Source: Hexactinellida sp. DTS-2022
Lineage: Eukaryota; Porifera; Hexactinellida
Assembly: GCA_028753945.1 (NCBI GenBank)
Contig: JAPNXP010000008.1
Span: 806,001-870,000, forward strand
DNA: 64,000 nucleotides
Reading direction: 5' to 3'
The notes beneath the pieces were generated by a model. The model saw nothing but the letters and a program-made list of their open reading frames with translations. It had not been told where the DNA came from and searched no databases. This document shows positions 32,953-42,722 of this stretch, one piece after another; the stretch's first letter is position 1, and every line of letters starts with the position of its first letter. A program made the translations under genes and the position numbers.

Positions 32953-33328
32953 CAATTAGTTGTGGAGGCACTCTGTTCTACGTTATCTATCGGGAAAGTT
33001 TTTCTCGAAAATAGGAGGAAGGCACATAAGGATATCTGTTCCATCCTCTGGCTGCAAATCATTTAGGGAAAAGTAATTATTCGAATTATATCCATTATTA
33101 TGGTGCCTTTAGGTGGTGGAAGTAATATTTGGCTCTTATAATCATCCACGAGCGATAGTGGTGGGAATTTAGAAACGGGGAATATTGTTTTTGTGTTTCA
33201 TTGTCAATTATTAATGGACTCTGTGGTTCAGATTCTATTGAGTGGGAGTTAGTAGCGTTTACCTAAACGATACATGTACAAATAGCAAAGTAACATACAT
33301 AGATCTCAAATCTTTAAGTTTAACAAAT
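32953..33328. other. Stretch with nothing recognised
   Basis: No frame or repeat I can identify; it lies between the PHD fragment and the integrase relic. Confidence 0.45.
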
Positions 33329-34756
33329 TCAAACTTCTTCTGATATTAAATCGTTGAGATCTTCATTGTGTAGTTCATCCCAAAATTCGCTTGGAACAGT
33401 GAAGTGGGTTAATCCAAAAGAGGGTTCCCTTCCAAATATTGCCTGATACAGTGTCATTTTAATCGTTGTATGGTAGCTGGTGTTATAGTTCAACTTTACC
33501 CAACTCAAATATTTTACCCAACACAGGTCATCATTATATAACATCATGGCGAATAGTGCGTGTTTACTTCACGATTTACTCTCTCAACAGCTCCTTGACT
33601 CTGGGGATAACGAGGTTTACCATGTATGATTTTAGTGGTACGCCATTTTTCTGAAAGTGTAGAGGATAACAACTGATTGCTGAATTCGCCGTCATTATCA
33701 GAATGTAAAATATGAGGTGGTCCCTGCTCACAGAATATATCCAACAGGGCCTCACAAACTTCACTTGCACTTTTAAGGAGTTAGACTAATTTTCTTTGTA
33801 AAGTGATCAATGTACACTAACAAATTTATGTATGGTGTTACATGATCAGGTAACATGTTCTCTGCTAAAATGCATGTCACTTAAGTCAATGAGATCTACT
33901 TGGTCTCTTGAAAGATAACTTTGAGACTTAATTGGTTTGGTGACTATAGTCTTGGGTGATTTTCTGGCTTTCTTTAGATGGCATGTCTTGCAGGTACTTA
34001 CATATAAACCGCATTTTCCTCTGTTATACCATAGTATTGTTGGTTAACACTTTTATATAACTTGGTCCTTCCAAAATGTTTACCCTCTGTTTGATAGAGT
34101 TGGTCTAGCTTTTTGAATATCTCCGATAACTCGTTTTGAAAGGGTATTTCCTTTCTATTTTTTGTAAAGGATGTGAGTGCCTTGGTGAGAAACTAACTTA
34201 TAATTCTTTTGTAATCTCATCCATTTCTCAACTTCATTTGGTCTGAGACAGCGCTGGGAATCAATTTTCGGAGAAATTTCATTTCTAGAGAATATTTGGC
34301 ATGACGAGTCCTTCGAAGCAATTATATAATTCGATTTCTCATAAAATTCTTCATATCGGGTGCAGGGGCGTCGGAAGCTTGAAATCGGGGAGGGGGCAAT
34401 CAGAATTTAGAGGGGCACAGACAAAAAGCTAATTCTTAGTAGTATAAAACCCAACGAATTTTATGTCTTTTTTGATAGTTTCACTTCGGATAAGAGCAGT
34501 GGTATCATGACATTTGAACTCATGTGTATCATTGGTGTTGTTATTTCATCTATTTGGACAGGGGAAGGGGCTCAGGCGTGGGGATGCACAGATGAGGGGG
34601 GCACAGTGGGGGGGGCACCGAGATTTTTGAGGGGGGCACGTGCCCCCCTGTGCCCCCCCCTTCTGACGCCCCTGATCGGGTGGGACCAGGGTTGGATTCA
34701 ACACCTCCCGATAGTTTAAGCAATAGATCAACAAAAATAGCAATAATATAGGACAA
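33329..34756 (-). pseudogene. KRBA2-like integrase with an N-terminal 2A peptide, broken
   Basis: At the 5' side, 34756-34682 encodes a hydrophobic run and then SGGVESNPGP, a 2A-like motif. A hAT MITE (34363-34674) follows. Beyond it come fragments YVSTCKTCHLKKARKSPKT and DQVDLIDLSDM (first Asp). The frame at 33744-33544 has DIFCEQGPPHILHSDNDGEF (second Asp) and PQSQGAVERVNREV (Glu). The frame at 33547-33329 has NYNTSYHTTIKMTLYQAIFG. Order and motifs match the integrase module of KRBA2/SCAND3-type proteins. Several stops and frame changes show it is dead. Confidence 0.7.
34363..34674. mobile_element. 312-bp hAT MITE, TSD atcgggtg
   Basis: Perfect 8-bp duplication at 34355-34362 and 34675-34682. 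Ends CAGGGGCGTCGGAAG and CTTCTGACGCCCCTG. Inserted in the KRBA2-like gene directly after the 2A segment. Confidence 0.9.
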
Positions 34757-34843
34757 AAAATGGGACGTGTAGATAGTTCGCTATGCCTCACGAAAACTTT
34801 ACATCTTTTGTTGGTGGCAAAGAATGGTTTGAATGGCAACAAA

Positions 34844-35000
34844 CAGGGCAGGATTAACCCATGGGCAACCGAGGCAACTGCCCCGGGGCCTCTACCACCA
34901 AAGTTGTACTTCATTTCACTGGACAATTGTAGTGGAAGGAGTTAGGGGCCTCCACAACACTGGTTGCCCCAGGGCCTCATCCTCTGTTAATCCGGCCCTG
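34844..35000. mobile_element. 157-bp hAT MITE, TSD gcaacaa(a/g)
   Basis: Flanks gcaacaaa (34836-34843) and gcaacaag (35001-35008). Ends CAGGGCAGGATTAACC and GTTAATCCGGCCCTG. Confidence 0.85.
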
Positions 35001-35008
35001 GCAACAAG

Positions 35009-36556
35009 TATAGAGTAAAACGAGAGTGTTTTGGAGAACATGTTAAATCGAGACTGACATCAATAGTGTACATGGTAGAGAAAATATATACTATATCAGC
35101 ATCGCTTATAGTGCATTTTCGAAACGTTTCAAAGTAATAAGTTGAAACCATCTTGTAGTTTTGAGAAAAACTTGGGGGGTAGTTTTGAGAAAAACTTGGG
35201 GAGTAGTTTTGAGAAAAACAGGCGAGACAAAAATCAACAAAACGATTGGAAGAAGTATGATATAACTGGTTCAATTTGAAATTTGTATATTCTTTCGTTG
35301 TTATATAACTATTGTATTGTACATATGTCATGACGATGACATACGGCACGTAATTACTTTGATAACAATGCAATCGATTAAATTTTAACACATGCAACTG
35401 TAGGATGTACGTATTGCGGGGAATATACAATTAACTAAAAAGAATTTGTTTGTTATTGAAATGCATTGCATGATTATAACTGTATCTTATCAATTTGAAT
35501 AAATGTTACATCATAACTTATGGACAACATGATGCATTTAGTCAATAAATTATCAGCTTATAAATATTCAATAATATATACAAGCTAACTATGAGTATGT
35601 ACAAATACTATTTATAGTTTAAAAAATCAAAGATATTTCGTTTACCGGGGGGGTGCGAGAGTTGATTTTGATTTAAAGGGGTGCGGAAGTTCAAAAGGTT
35701 AAGAAGCACTTAGTTAATTGAACATGAGTATGTATTAAAATGAATCCCTCGATCCCGGGATTGGAAATATGGTAGGGATTGAAAACCCTACATCTCGGTG
35801 TATGGTGTATAATAATATCTTCCATACTTAACTTTTAATATTTCACAACCAACACAAATTTCTTTCAATACTGACAATAAAATTTCAAAATTCCTCTACA
35901 TGTGTATTTATAGACAAGAATACGGGTGATCTAGAAAATTGCTGGTTGCTACTACCAGCACTGATCAGTTGCCACCTTTGGACTACTGAATATACACATA
36001 GTACGATAATATGAACAAGTACATATAGTATAGATATATAATATAGGGCATTAGATGATCTTGAAAAAAGGTTTCCGATCCTGGCTGAAATTATAATATA
36101 AGATCCCAATCATTATCTTAGTTTCTTAAGGATCTACAAAGCATTTTTACAATCCTTTGATAGTTCAATCAATCAGGCAGGTATTGACAGTATTGTAAGT
36201 TTATTTCCATATTTTGAGCAAAAAGGGCTAGCCCATAGCAATTGAACATTTTACATGCGTTCAAAGTTCTGGCATATTTGGACTATTAGACAATACAGTG
36301 ACGTCATTTCGCCCAAGTGGCACCTCAATAATATGCGTCTTGTACATGACTACCTTTATTTAAAAAAATTGCATAAGTAGAAGCACCCTGGATTACTTAT
36401 TTCGAAGAATAATTGAATTGCATCTATTTAGTTGACTATACTAATTAATCCCTGGTCCAGAAATTTGAGTGCGTATCATTGCCTTATGTATAGAATGCTA
36501 TGGCTAGTCTTATGCACAAATAAATGTATATTTATTGTAAATTACCGCTACGTATA
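35009..36556. other. AT-rich intergenic stretch
   Basis: Contains a 26-bp direct repeat, AGTTTTGAGAAAAACTTGGG, at 35156-35219 (2.5 copies). AAAAGGTTAAGAAGCACTTAG near 35690 resembles a hAT right end with no partner. No gene seen. Confidence 0.5.
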
Positions 36557-36588
36557 CAGTAGAGCCTCTGAACAACGGACACCTTGGG

Positions 36589-36751
36589 CAGGGGCGGATT
36601 GGGCCGCCGGGACACCGGGATAATGCCCGGTGGGCCGGTGGATCGATGGGCTGTGGATCGATGGGCGGTAGATCGGTGGGCCGGTGGATTCGGGCAGTGG
36701 GCCAGTTTCGCGAATTTGCCAGGGCCGCCTAAGTAGCCCAATCCGCCCCTG
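36589..36751. mobile_element. 163-bp hAT MITE, TSD accttggg
   Basis: Perfect 8-bp duplication (36581-36588, 36752-36759). Perfect 16-bp ends, CAGGGGCGGATTGGGC. The interior repeats GGGCCGGTGGATC. Confidence 0.9.
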
Positions 36752-36883
36752 ACCTTGGGACCGGAACCGTTGTCCGTTATTTAGAGGTTGTCCGCTATTT
36801 AGAGGTTGCTTTTCTATTAGACATATGCTAAATATATAAATCCGTGCCACGAGGGTTTTCCGTTAATTAGAGGTTGTCCGCTA

Positions 36884-36985
36884 CAGTCAACTCCGCTTAA
36901 TAGAGCCACCGGTTAATCGGTTTCTCCGCTTAATCGGGTCAAAACAACCTGGTCCCGATGTGGCTCTATTAAGCGGAGTTGACTG
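36884..36985. mobile_element. 102-bp MITE, TA duplication
   Basis: Perfect 24-bp inverted ends beginning CAGTCAACTCCGCTTAATAG, flanked by TA. Confidence 0.9.
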
Positions 36986-37629
36986 TATTTGGAGTGTCCG
37001 TTATGGGAGGCTCCACTGTAATTGTTTTGCCAATTATTGGTATGAATAAATTTATTTTGTTAATTTGTAAAGTTAGCCTGTTTTTATCAATAATTGTTTT
37101 ATTGCGAATATTAATCCAAAGAACCTTAAATTTTCCCAGAGTAATCAAATTGGACTCGTATAATATACATACATTCCTCATACCCTTTGAAAATATATCA
37201 TACTATTAAACACAAGGCTGGGTATATATGTGTATATGTGTATATATTTGTTTGTATGTTACGAGTTGATTGAAGAAAGTGGACGGTTTCCAAATGGGAT
37301 TTTTGGGATATAGGGGTAACTTTTGGCACCCGCCAACAAGTTGAGGTTTCCACTCAAAATTTCTCACACCTCGACAAGTTATGACGTCATTGCCACATTT
37401 CGAGAACCCTGAAAATTCACTTAATCGCGCATAATTCGCGCCCTCTAAGAGATAAAAATCTGAAAATTTAATGGAACATGTACATTAATGATGCGGACAC
37501 GTTGGTCACACCAGTCGCCACTATGCTAGCTCATTATCACATGATGACGTAATCATTAAAATTTCACATTGTTAAATTTGACAATTTAGGCCTATTTACG
37601 CTTTATAATCAATATTAGGAATATATAAA

Positions 37630-37705
37630 CCACACACCAACCGCGAAGCGGTTGGTGTGTGGTTGTGTTCTGCCGCGAAGCGATCTAGAAAGCGAAGCGC
37701 GCTAG
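37630..37705 (+). mobile_element. Helitron-like 3' end with hairpin
   Basis: A perfect hairpin, CCACACACCAACCGC, loop GAA, and complement (37630-37662), is followed by GC-rich short palindromes. CTAG then precedes T, as at Helitron 3' ends. The 5' end was not found; the 37220-37630 region may belong to it. Confidence 0.45.
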
Positions 37706-37754
37706 TATTAATTAAATCATGAAATTTATATTGAGTAGACTCAAGAAACTAATA

Positions 37755-38275
37755 CACTAGAACTCGTTAGTACGAAGACAAGGGACTGTTAAAAAATGCG
37801 TTCGCCTTATCCGGAATTTGTATTCAAAATATCACATATATTGAAAAGGCTTTGAAGCAGGCCTGTAGCCAGAAAGTAAATAGTGGGTGGGGCTATGATA
37901 ATTGCCGGAGCGGGCTGAGCCTCATATATTATTATTGTGACATGGGAAATCCACGCTCACTCCCATACCACGGTAGTCAACTCATTGTGGTGGTGGTTTC
38001 GTCCCATTACAGGGGGTCCTTGTTACTGCCGTACTGCCGGTTAGCCACGGTTACCTAACCCGTACTGCCACTACGCTGAGCTACTACCAGCGGACTCCTG
38101 GCCACGACATTATTAAAACCTAGGCATATTCAACAGAAGTTTATTGGACAGTAAGAATTATCAGGTGGGCTCAGCACCCCTGGCTATGGGCCTTCTTTGA
38201 AGGGGATTGAAATCCTGTAGTATTAATTAACCGGAATTTCGTATTGACCGTGTTCGTAATAACGAGGTTCTAGTT
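37755..38275. mobile_element. TA-type MITE split by a hAT-like insertion
   Basis: CTAGAACTCGTTAGTACGAA at the left and TTCGTAATAACGAGGTTCTAG at the right are related to the MITE at 41840-41996. Insert 37858-38194 divides it. The right boundary is approximate. It ends only ~60 bp before the Kelch gene start. Confidence 0.6.
37858..38194. mobile_element. 337-bp insertion with TSD ctttgaag, SINE-like interior
   Basis: Perfect 8-bp duplication at 37850-37857 and 38195-38202. The outer parts are inverted: CAGGCCTGTAGCCAG and CTGGCTATGGGCCTT. On the minus strand near 38095-38075 the sequence GTAGCTCAGCGTAGTGG resembles a tRNA A box. GACGAAACCACC further on could be a decayed B box. Confidence 0.65.
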
Positions 38276-38334
38276 CTACTCTTCCTACTGATTATTGATC
38301 AATTTTCAATTAAATTACTGTAGCTAACCTTGCA

Positions 38335-40065
38335 ATGGTTACTTTAATTTTTGTTCTCGCAATCCTCTCTATTCCCATTCTTTTGACACACTCCGTACCT
38401 CTTACCTGGCGCGAGGTGATTAGATCTGGTCAGTTCGTTCCTCCAGCTGTTGAACTACCTGGTATGGGCTATTACTCGGCTAATAAACAGATAATAGTAT
38501 TTGGGGGTCGTGGAAAGACTGGGTATTCCAATGCACTATGGATTTGTACCTTACAGCCTTCAGTGAATAACACAGATATGTGTAATTGGGTACAGACTAT
38601 AACAACAAATACTCCGCCTGCGAGATTCTCAATGGTATCTGGGGTCTACGAGAAAGAAGGTATATTTATAATCTCAACTGGGGAAGGTTCTAGGCGTACA
38701 CTCTTCAGCGATATTTGGTATTATGATTTGAATGTGGGAAACAGCTGGGTGGAGGTGGCAGTAGAGGGTATGAAGCCTTCAGTGCGCTACGGGTCAGTTG
38801 GTGGTATACACCACGAAGGGAATCTATTCTCTGTATCGTACGGATTTGCAAGTTTAGCTCGTACCTCCGATACATTCTATATAAATGCAACCAACATAAA
38901 GAGCGGTGCTGCGATGCGTTGGCAGCTCGTATCGGGGCCCTTTAGTTCCTATGAATTGGCAGGACCCCATCCGAGGTGTCTGGGAGCAGGCACGATGATA
39001 AGTCCAAAGGAGTTAGTTCTTTTCGGTGGTTGCCTAAATTCGCCGCTGTATGGTGCTGGGGGTCCGTGTCCTAGTTTCGATTCTTGGAAGATTGATTTCT
39101 CGGAAGGAGTGTGGAGACGCCTACCAAATTGTGTTAGCCCGAGGCTATATGTTGCAATGGCGTATCTACCCGATGCAAATGGGACAGCTGTTTTATTCGC
39201 GGGAAATACTCTCGGTTTGCGGTTGGCAACAGTTTGGAGTGGACCGATTATTGCTGAGGAAATCGACGTGGTTGACTTGATAACCGACTTTGTTTGGACT
39301 AGAAGAAGAGCTGAGTCTGTTCTTGGGCGTATACCTACTTGGAGGGAAAAACATTCAATGACCAGCGGAAACGGTAAGGTGTATATGTTCGGTGGTGAGA
39401 ACAGTTTTTCTGGTGAATTATATAATGATCTTTGGAGTATCGAAGGTAATTACATGGAAAATGAAGATATAGGTTGCCCAAATCATTTCTTCTCGATATT
39501 AATGATGCATGGAATTCTGATGTTCATAGGCTGGGGTGTTTTCTTACAAGCAGGAGCTTTTATTGCTCGGTACCTCCGATTCAAAGACCCATTATGGTTT
39601 CATTTGCATCGTTTTTGTCAAGTAACTGGTCTCGTGATTGCAATTATTGGTTTCATATTGGCATTTTTTCAGGCTAGTTTTCCTTTATTCTGGCATGGAG
39701 CATTCGGTATAATTGTTATGATTATTGGCGTCCAACAACCAATCAATGCTATTTTTAGACCTCACATTGAAAAAGGGAAAAAAACAACTTTGAAGAGACT
39801 AATTTGGTCATACTACCATATCTATTCTGGAAGATTTGCGCTTATTTTGGCGCTCATCAACATTTCTCTTGGTTTATTTCTAATTTTGGCGCCTAACTAT
39901 ATTTTAGGTATTTGGTTTTCAATGTTAATAGCGTTTGCATTGCTTTATATCATTTTTGAAATTGTGAAACAGTACTCAGATTATCATATGAGGAAAAATA
40001 GTAAGAATAAGAATGATGGCAACAATCCGATGATGGAGGAAGTAAGCATACAAACTAAATTATAA
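38335..40065 (+). CDS. Kelch-propeller plus cytochrome b561 membrane protein
   Basis: 576 residues, one exon. Residues 1-20 form a signal peptide. Residues 40-375 hold about six Kelch-type blades: IIVFGG (53-58), FIISTGEG (111-118), a degenerate blade near 160-185, LVLFGG (227-232), AVLFAGN (285-291) and VYMFGG (349-354). A secreted beta-propeller is therefore expected on the outer or lumenal side. Residues 385-547 form five membrane helices of the cytochrome b561/ferric-reductase type. Candidate haem ligands are H392 (MHGILMF), H423/H425 (HLHRF), H454 (WHGAFG) and H495 (HIYSGR). The spacing fits b561 proteins that pass electrons across membranes from ascorbate. Animal FRRS1 and plant CYBDOM proteins put a DOMON domain where the Kelch region is here. 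The tail is short and charged. Substrate is unknown; the b561 call is strong, the reductase role inferred. Confidence 0.88.
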   Translation: MVTLIFVLAILSIPILLTHSVPLTWREVIRSGQFVPPAVELPGMGYYSANKQIIVFGGRGKTGYSNALWICTLQPSVNNTDMCNWVQTITTNTPPARFSMVSGVYEKEGIFIISTGEGSRRTLFSDIWYYDLNVGNSWVEVAVEGMKPSVRYGSVGGIHHEGNLFSVSYGFASLARTSDTFYINATNIKSGAAMRWQLVSGPFSSYELAGPHPRCLGAGTMISPKELVLFGGCLNSPLYGAGGPCPSFDSWKIDFSEGVWRRLPNCVSPRLYVAMAYLPDANGTAVLFAGNTLGLRLATVWSGPIIAEEIDVVDLITDFVWTRRRAESVLGRIPTWREKHSMTSGNGKVYMFGGENSFSGELYNDLWSIEGNYMENEDIGCPNHFFSILMMHGILMFIGWGVFLQAGAFIARYLRFKDPLWFHLHRFCQVTGLVIAIIGFILAFFQASFPLFWHGAFGIIVMIIGVQQPINAIFRPHIEKGKKTTLKRLIWSYYHIYSGRFALILALINISLGLFLILAPNYILGIWFSMLIAFALLYIIFEIVKQYSDYHMRKNSKNKNDGNNPMMEEVSIQTKL

Positions 40066-40893
40066 AAATACTTATTAAATATTTGTATACATAATTCCTG
40101 TTAGAAAATATTTGATTCAGATTTGGACTTTTTATAATTGGTTTATATTATCTGCGTGATATTATTATTCGTGAAATTCTTCAGGTAGATTAAATATCCT
40201 TATATCTTATACAATTTTAACAAATAGGATGGATGCGATGCAGCCTTGTGAGTTGAGGTCGGCAAAAAATTCGCCAGCTTTTTTTTAGCTTTCTATTAAA
40301 AGTTTACTCTAAAAAACGACTTATCTTTAAACAAATTAAAAAATCTTTGAAAACAACTTGAATTAATTAAGGTTGGAAAATTGTTAACGAGCTGATTTTC
40401 TAGATTAACTAGCTGTGAGTGGTGGGTGGTAAGAAGTTAACAATCAGGAATTATTCACAGTATGAAAAGTTCAGTGGTTTAACGCTGGCAAGTTAAATTA
40501 GAGTAGCTATTCGTGTTTTCGAGTTCTAATACCGACTCGTTCTTGCATAGGCGCGGTGTTTGTATTATGGCTTAGTGCTGTGTTAAGGCTTAGTGATGTT
40601 TTAGGGTTTAGTGCAGTGACGTCATGTTGAAAAACAGGGTTGGCGGCCGGCAGCCATCAATTACATTTACCTACATGCTACATTATCTAATTTCTCTACT
40701 TTATATATCTTTTATCACTACTTTCTGTATACGTCTCTGTTGAGAGCTTAATTAAATTTTCATGTTTAATAAATGAATATTTTAAAACGTTGATGAAATT
40801 TATCTAAGAAATTTGATTATTACATTGGTATCAACAGCCCGGAACTAATTTATCCTAATTGTTGACTAACTAGTCTGTTTGTATTGGCTAGTA
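40066..40893. other. Intergenic region, Kelch-b561 to NUDT1
   Basis: AT-rich. GTGCTGTGTTAAGGCTTAGTG-like direct repeats lie near 40555-40615. No further gene; promoter elements not resolved. Confidence 0.5.
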
Positions 40894-41373
40894 ATGACTC
40901 CACTCAAACTGACTCTAGTATTTGTATTCAGAGAGGGACAGGTCTTGCTTGGTCTAAAAAAGAGAGGATTCGGAGAGGGCTTATGGAATGGATTTGGTGG
41001 AAAGGTGAATGAAGGGGAAACTATTTTGGAAGGAGCTATTCGAGAATTGAACGAAGAGAGCGGACTTACAGGTAAAAACCTGGAAAAAATCGCTATATTG
41101 TACTTTCATTTTGAAAAGGATCTAGGTAAATATACAGAGTTGGTAATTCACGTTTTCAAAACATCGACTTTTGAAGGTGAATTAGTTGAGAGTGAAGAAA
41201 TGCAACCAAAATGGTACAATCTCTCAGAGGTCCCTTATAAGGATATGTGGCCTGATGATATATACTGGTATCCGATTATGTTTGAAGGGAAATTATTCAA
41301 AGCGCAATTTAATTTCAGTGACGAGAAAACTCTGCTTTCTCATGAAATAACAGGAGTTGTTAGCTTAGAATAG
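40894..41373 (+). CDS. NUDT1: 8-oxo-dGTP diphosphatase, MTH1 family
   Basis: 159 residues from the ATG at 40894 (MTPLKLTLVFVF); the human enzyme has 156. It hydrolyses oxidised purine nucleotides such as 8-oxo-dGTP to the monophosphate, keeping them out of DNA. The Nudix box is complete: G36, E42, R50, E51, E54, E55, G57 in GKVNEGETILEGAIRELNEE and the following SGL. GLKKRGFG (20-27) and WNGFGGK (31-37) match the animal MTH1 core. WPDD (119-122) carries the tryptophan and two aspartates that recognise the oxidised base. The frame opens farther upstream but without an ATG, so this start is chosen. One exon, no targeting signal visible, likely cytosolic. Every key residue is present, so it should be active. 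Confidence 0.95.
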   Translation: MTPLKLTLVFVFREGQVLLGLKKRGFGEGLWNGFGGKVNEGETILEGAIRELNEESGLTGKNLEKIAILYFHFEKDLGKYTELVIHVFKTSTFEGELVESEEMQPKWYNLSEVPYKDMWPDDIYWYPIMFEGKLFKAQFNFSDEKTLLSHEITGVVSLE

Positions 41374-41497
41374 ATCTCTATTATATTCTAAAATAAGTGT
41401 TTAGTAGAAATTCAATCTTAGATCACTTTGTAGTATTGAGATTAAGATTAAATATATTGGTATTCTTACTGGTTGCCTAAGTTGGGAAATATAATTA

Positions 41498-41814
41498 CTA
41501 GCGCCGCGCTTCGCAACCTGTTATACAGACAACGACCTCAGCAAAACGTACGGTGTGCCAAGCAATGGCGAAAATATTCAAAATCTTTGAATTCAATATT
41601 TTTATACAGTCAACAATCCTGGACATACAAACAAATGTATAAACTGTAGAACCTTTTCACCCCCTTCAAAGCCTTTTCAATACAAATTATGTTTGTTAAA
41701 ATACGAATTATGTATATTTGACGAACACACTTTGACGTTCCCCTGGTGTTCGTACTAACTTGGTCCTACAGTAACGTATTCGTATACAAAATAATTGCGT
41801 TTTATTAGTATAGA
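41498..41814 (-). mobile_element. 317-bp non-autonomous Helitron
   Basis: On the minus strand it starts TCTATACTAATAAAACGCAA and ends GCGAAGCGCGGCGCTAG. It lies between A and T on that strand, with a GC-rich hairpin before the CTAG end. All are Helitron hallmarks. Confidence 0.7.
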
Positions 41815-41839
41815 TTTAATTAATATATATTTATTGATA

Positions 41840-41996
41840 CAGTAGAACCTCGTTAGTACGAACACCAGGGGACGGCAAAATGCTTTCGCTTTATCTTGAA
41901 TTCGTAATAACCAATATCATTTGTATTGAAAAGGCGTTGAATGGGACTGAATTAGTGTTCATAGTAACCGGAATTAATATTAACCATATTCTACTG
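41840..41996. mobile_element. 157-bp MITE, TA duplication
   Basis: Starts CAGTAGAACCTCGTTAGTAC and ends AACCATATTCTACTG, flanked by TA. Related to the element at 37755. Confidence 0.7.
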
Positions 41997-42056
41997 TATT
42001 AGAACCTCGATAATCCGAACGCAAATGTAATTGTGAAGATTAAATATTAATAACTA

Positions 42057-42228
42057 CAGTCGAAATTGGATTATTTTGTTTTATCGGAATATTTTGTCCT
42101 AATATTCGAGGAAAATTATGATAAATATACCATTTGTATGGATATGCCACCGGGTTTAGTTGTCTTATCGGATTATATTGTCGAATTATCCATGAAAAGA
42201 ATTGGACAAAATAATCCGATTTCGACTG
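42057..42228. mobile_element. 172-bp palindromic MITE, TA duplication
   Basis: Ends CAGTCGAAATTGGATTATTT and its near-complement, flanked by TA. The interior also folds back (GGATATGCCA). Confidence 0.85.
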
Positions 42229-42722
42229 TAGATTCAAAAAATATTTACGCGCAAGAATTTACACTAATTAAGTATTATATGATATATCCTACCTTATTCA
42301 GAACCAGATGTCAGAGTGGCTGCTAGTTCAATTGCCCTTCATATTGATCAAATCGTAGCACAGCCCATTTGTCTCATTAATTACCATGCTAATTTATAAT
42401 ACAAAGTTTTTTAAACTAGTGATGTAGCTCTTCGATATTCGGTGGTCATTTAGATCCATTAATTGTTTCTGAAAATTAATAATAACACAATACAATCATT
42501 TTATATAGTAAATGAAAATTTACTATACTGAGAAATATATTACTCCTTTAGAGTTGTAGAATTATTAATTTATTGAACTCAGTTGGTTTCATATTTCTTG
42601 ATAACTAATATAATTGATATAGTCATACAACGTTCCAAATTAAATAAACCCCGATTGAGTTTACATTAATCTTAACAACCTATTAATTCATATTTATTTA
42701 TCTTTCAAAATACTATTCTGGA
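42229..42722. other. Upstream region of the CABIT-SAM gene
   Basis: AT-rich, no frame or repeat recognised; it must hold the promoter, which I cannot place. Confidence 0.4.

Larger units (their letters stand above)
36557..37018. mobile_element. TA MITE interrupted by two other MITEs
   Basis: Ends CAGTAGAGCCTCTGAACAAC and GTTATGGGAGGCTCCACTG, flanked by TA. It is an inverse copy of 25885-26071. Removing the inserts at 36589-36751 and 36884-36985 restores a continuous copy. Confidence 0.85.

Noticed and set aside
34546-35018. Overlapping Pro/Cys-rich frames on both strands
   Set aside because: Apart from the 2A segment these are translations of G/C-rich hAT MITE ends.
38075-38098. Genuine tRNA gene on the minus strand
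   Set aside because: Only an A-box-like stretch is visible; no cloverleaf or intact B box.
40879-40893. Upstream extension of the NUDT1 frame by five codons
   Set aside because: The extension lacks an ATG; the start at 40894 gives the family's usual length.
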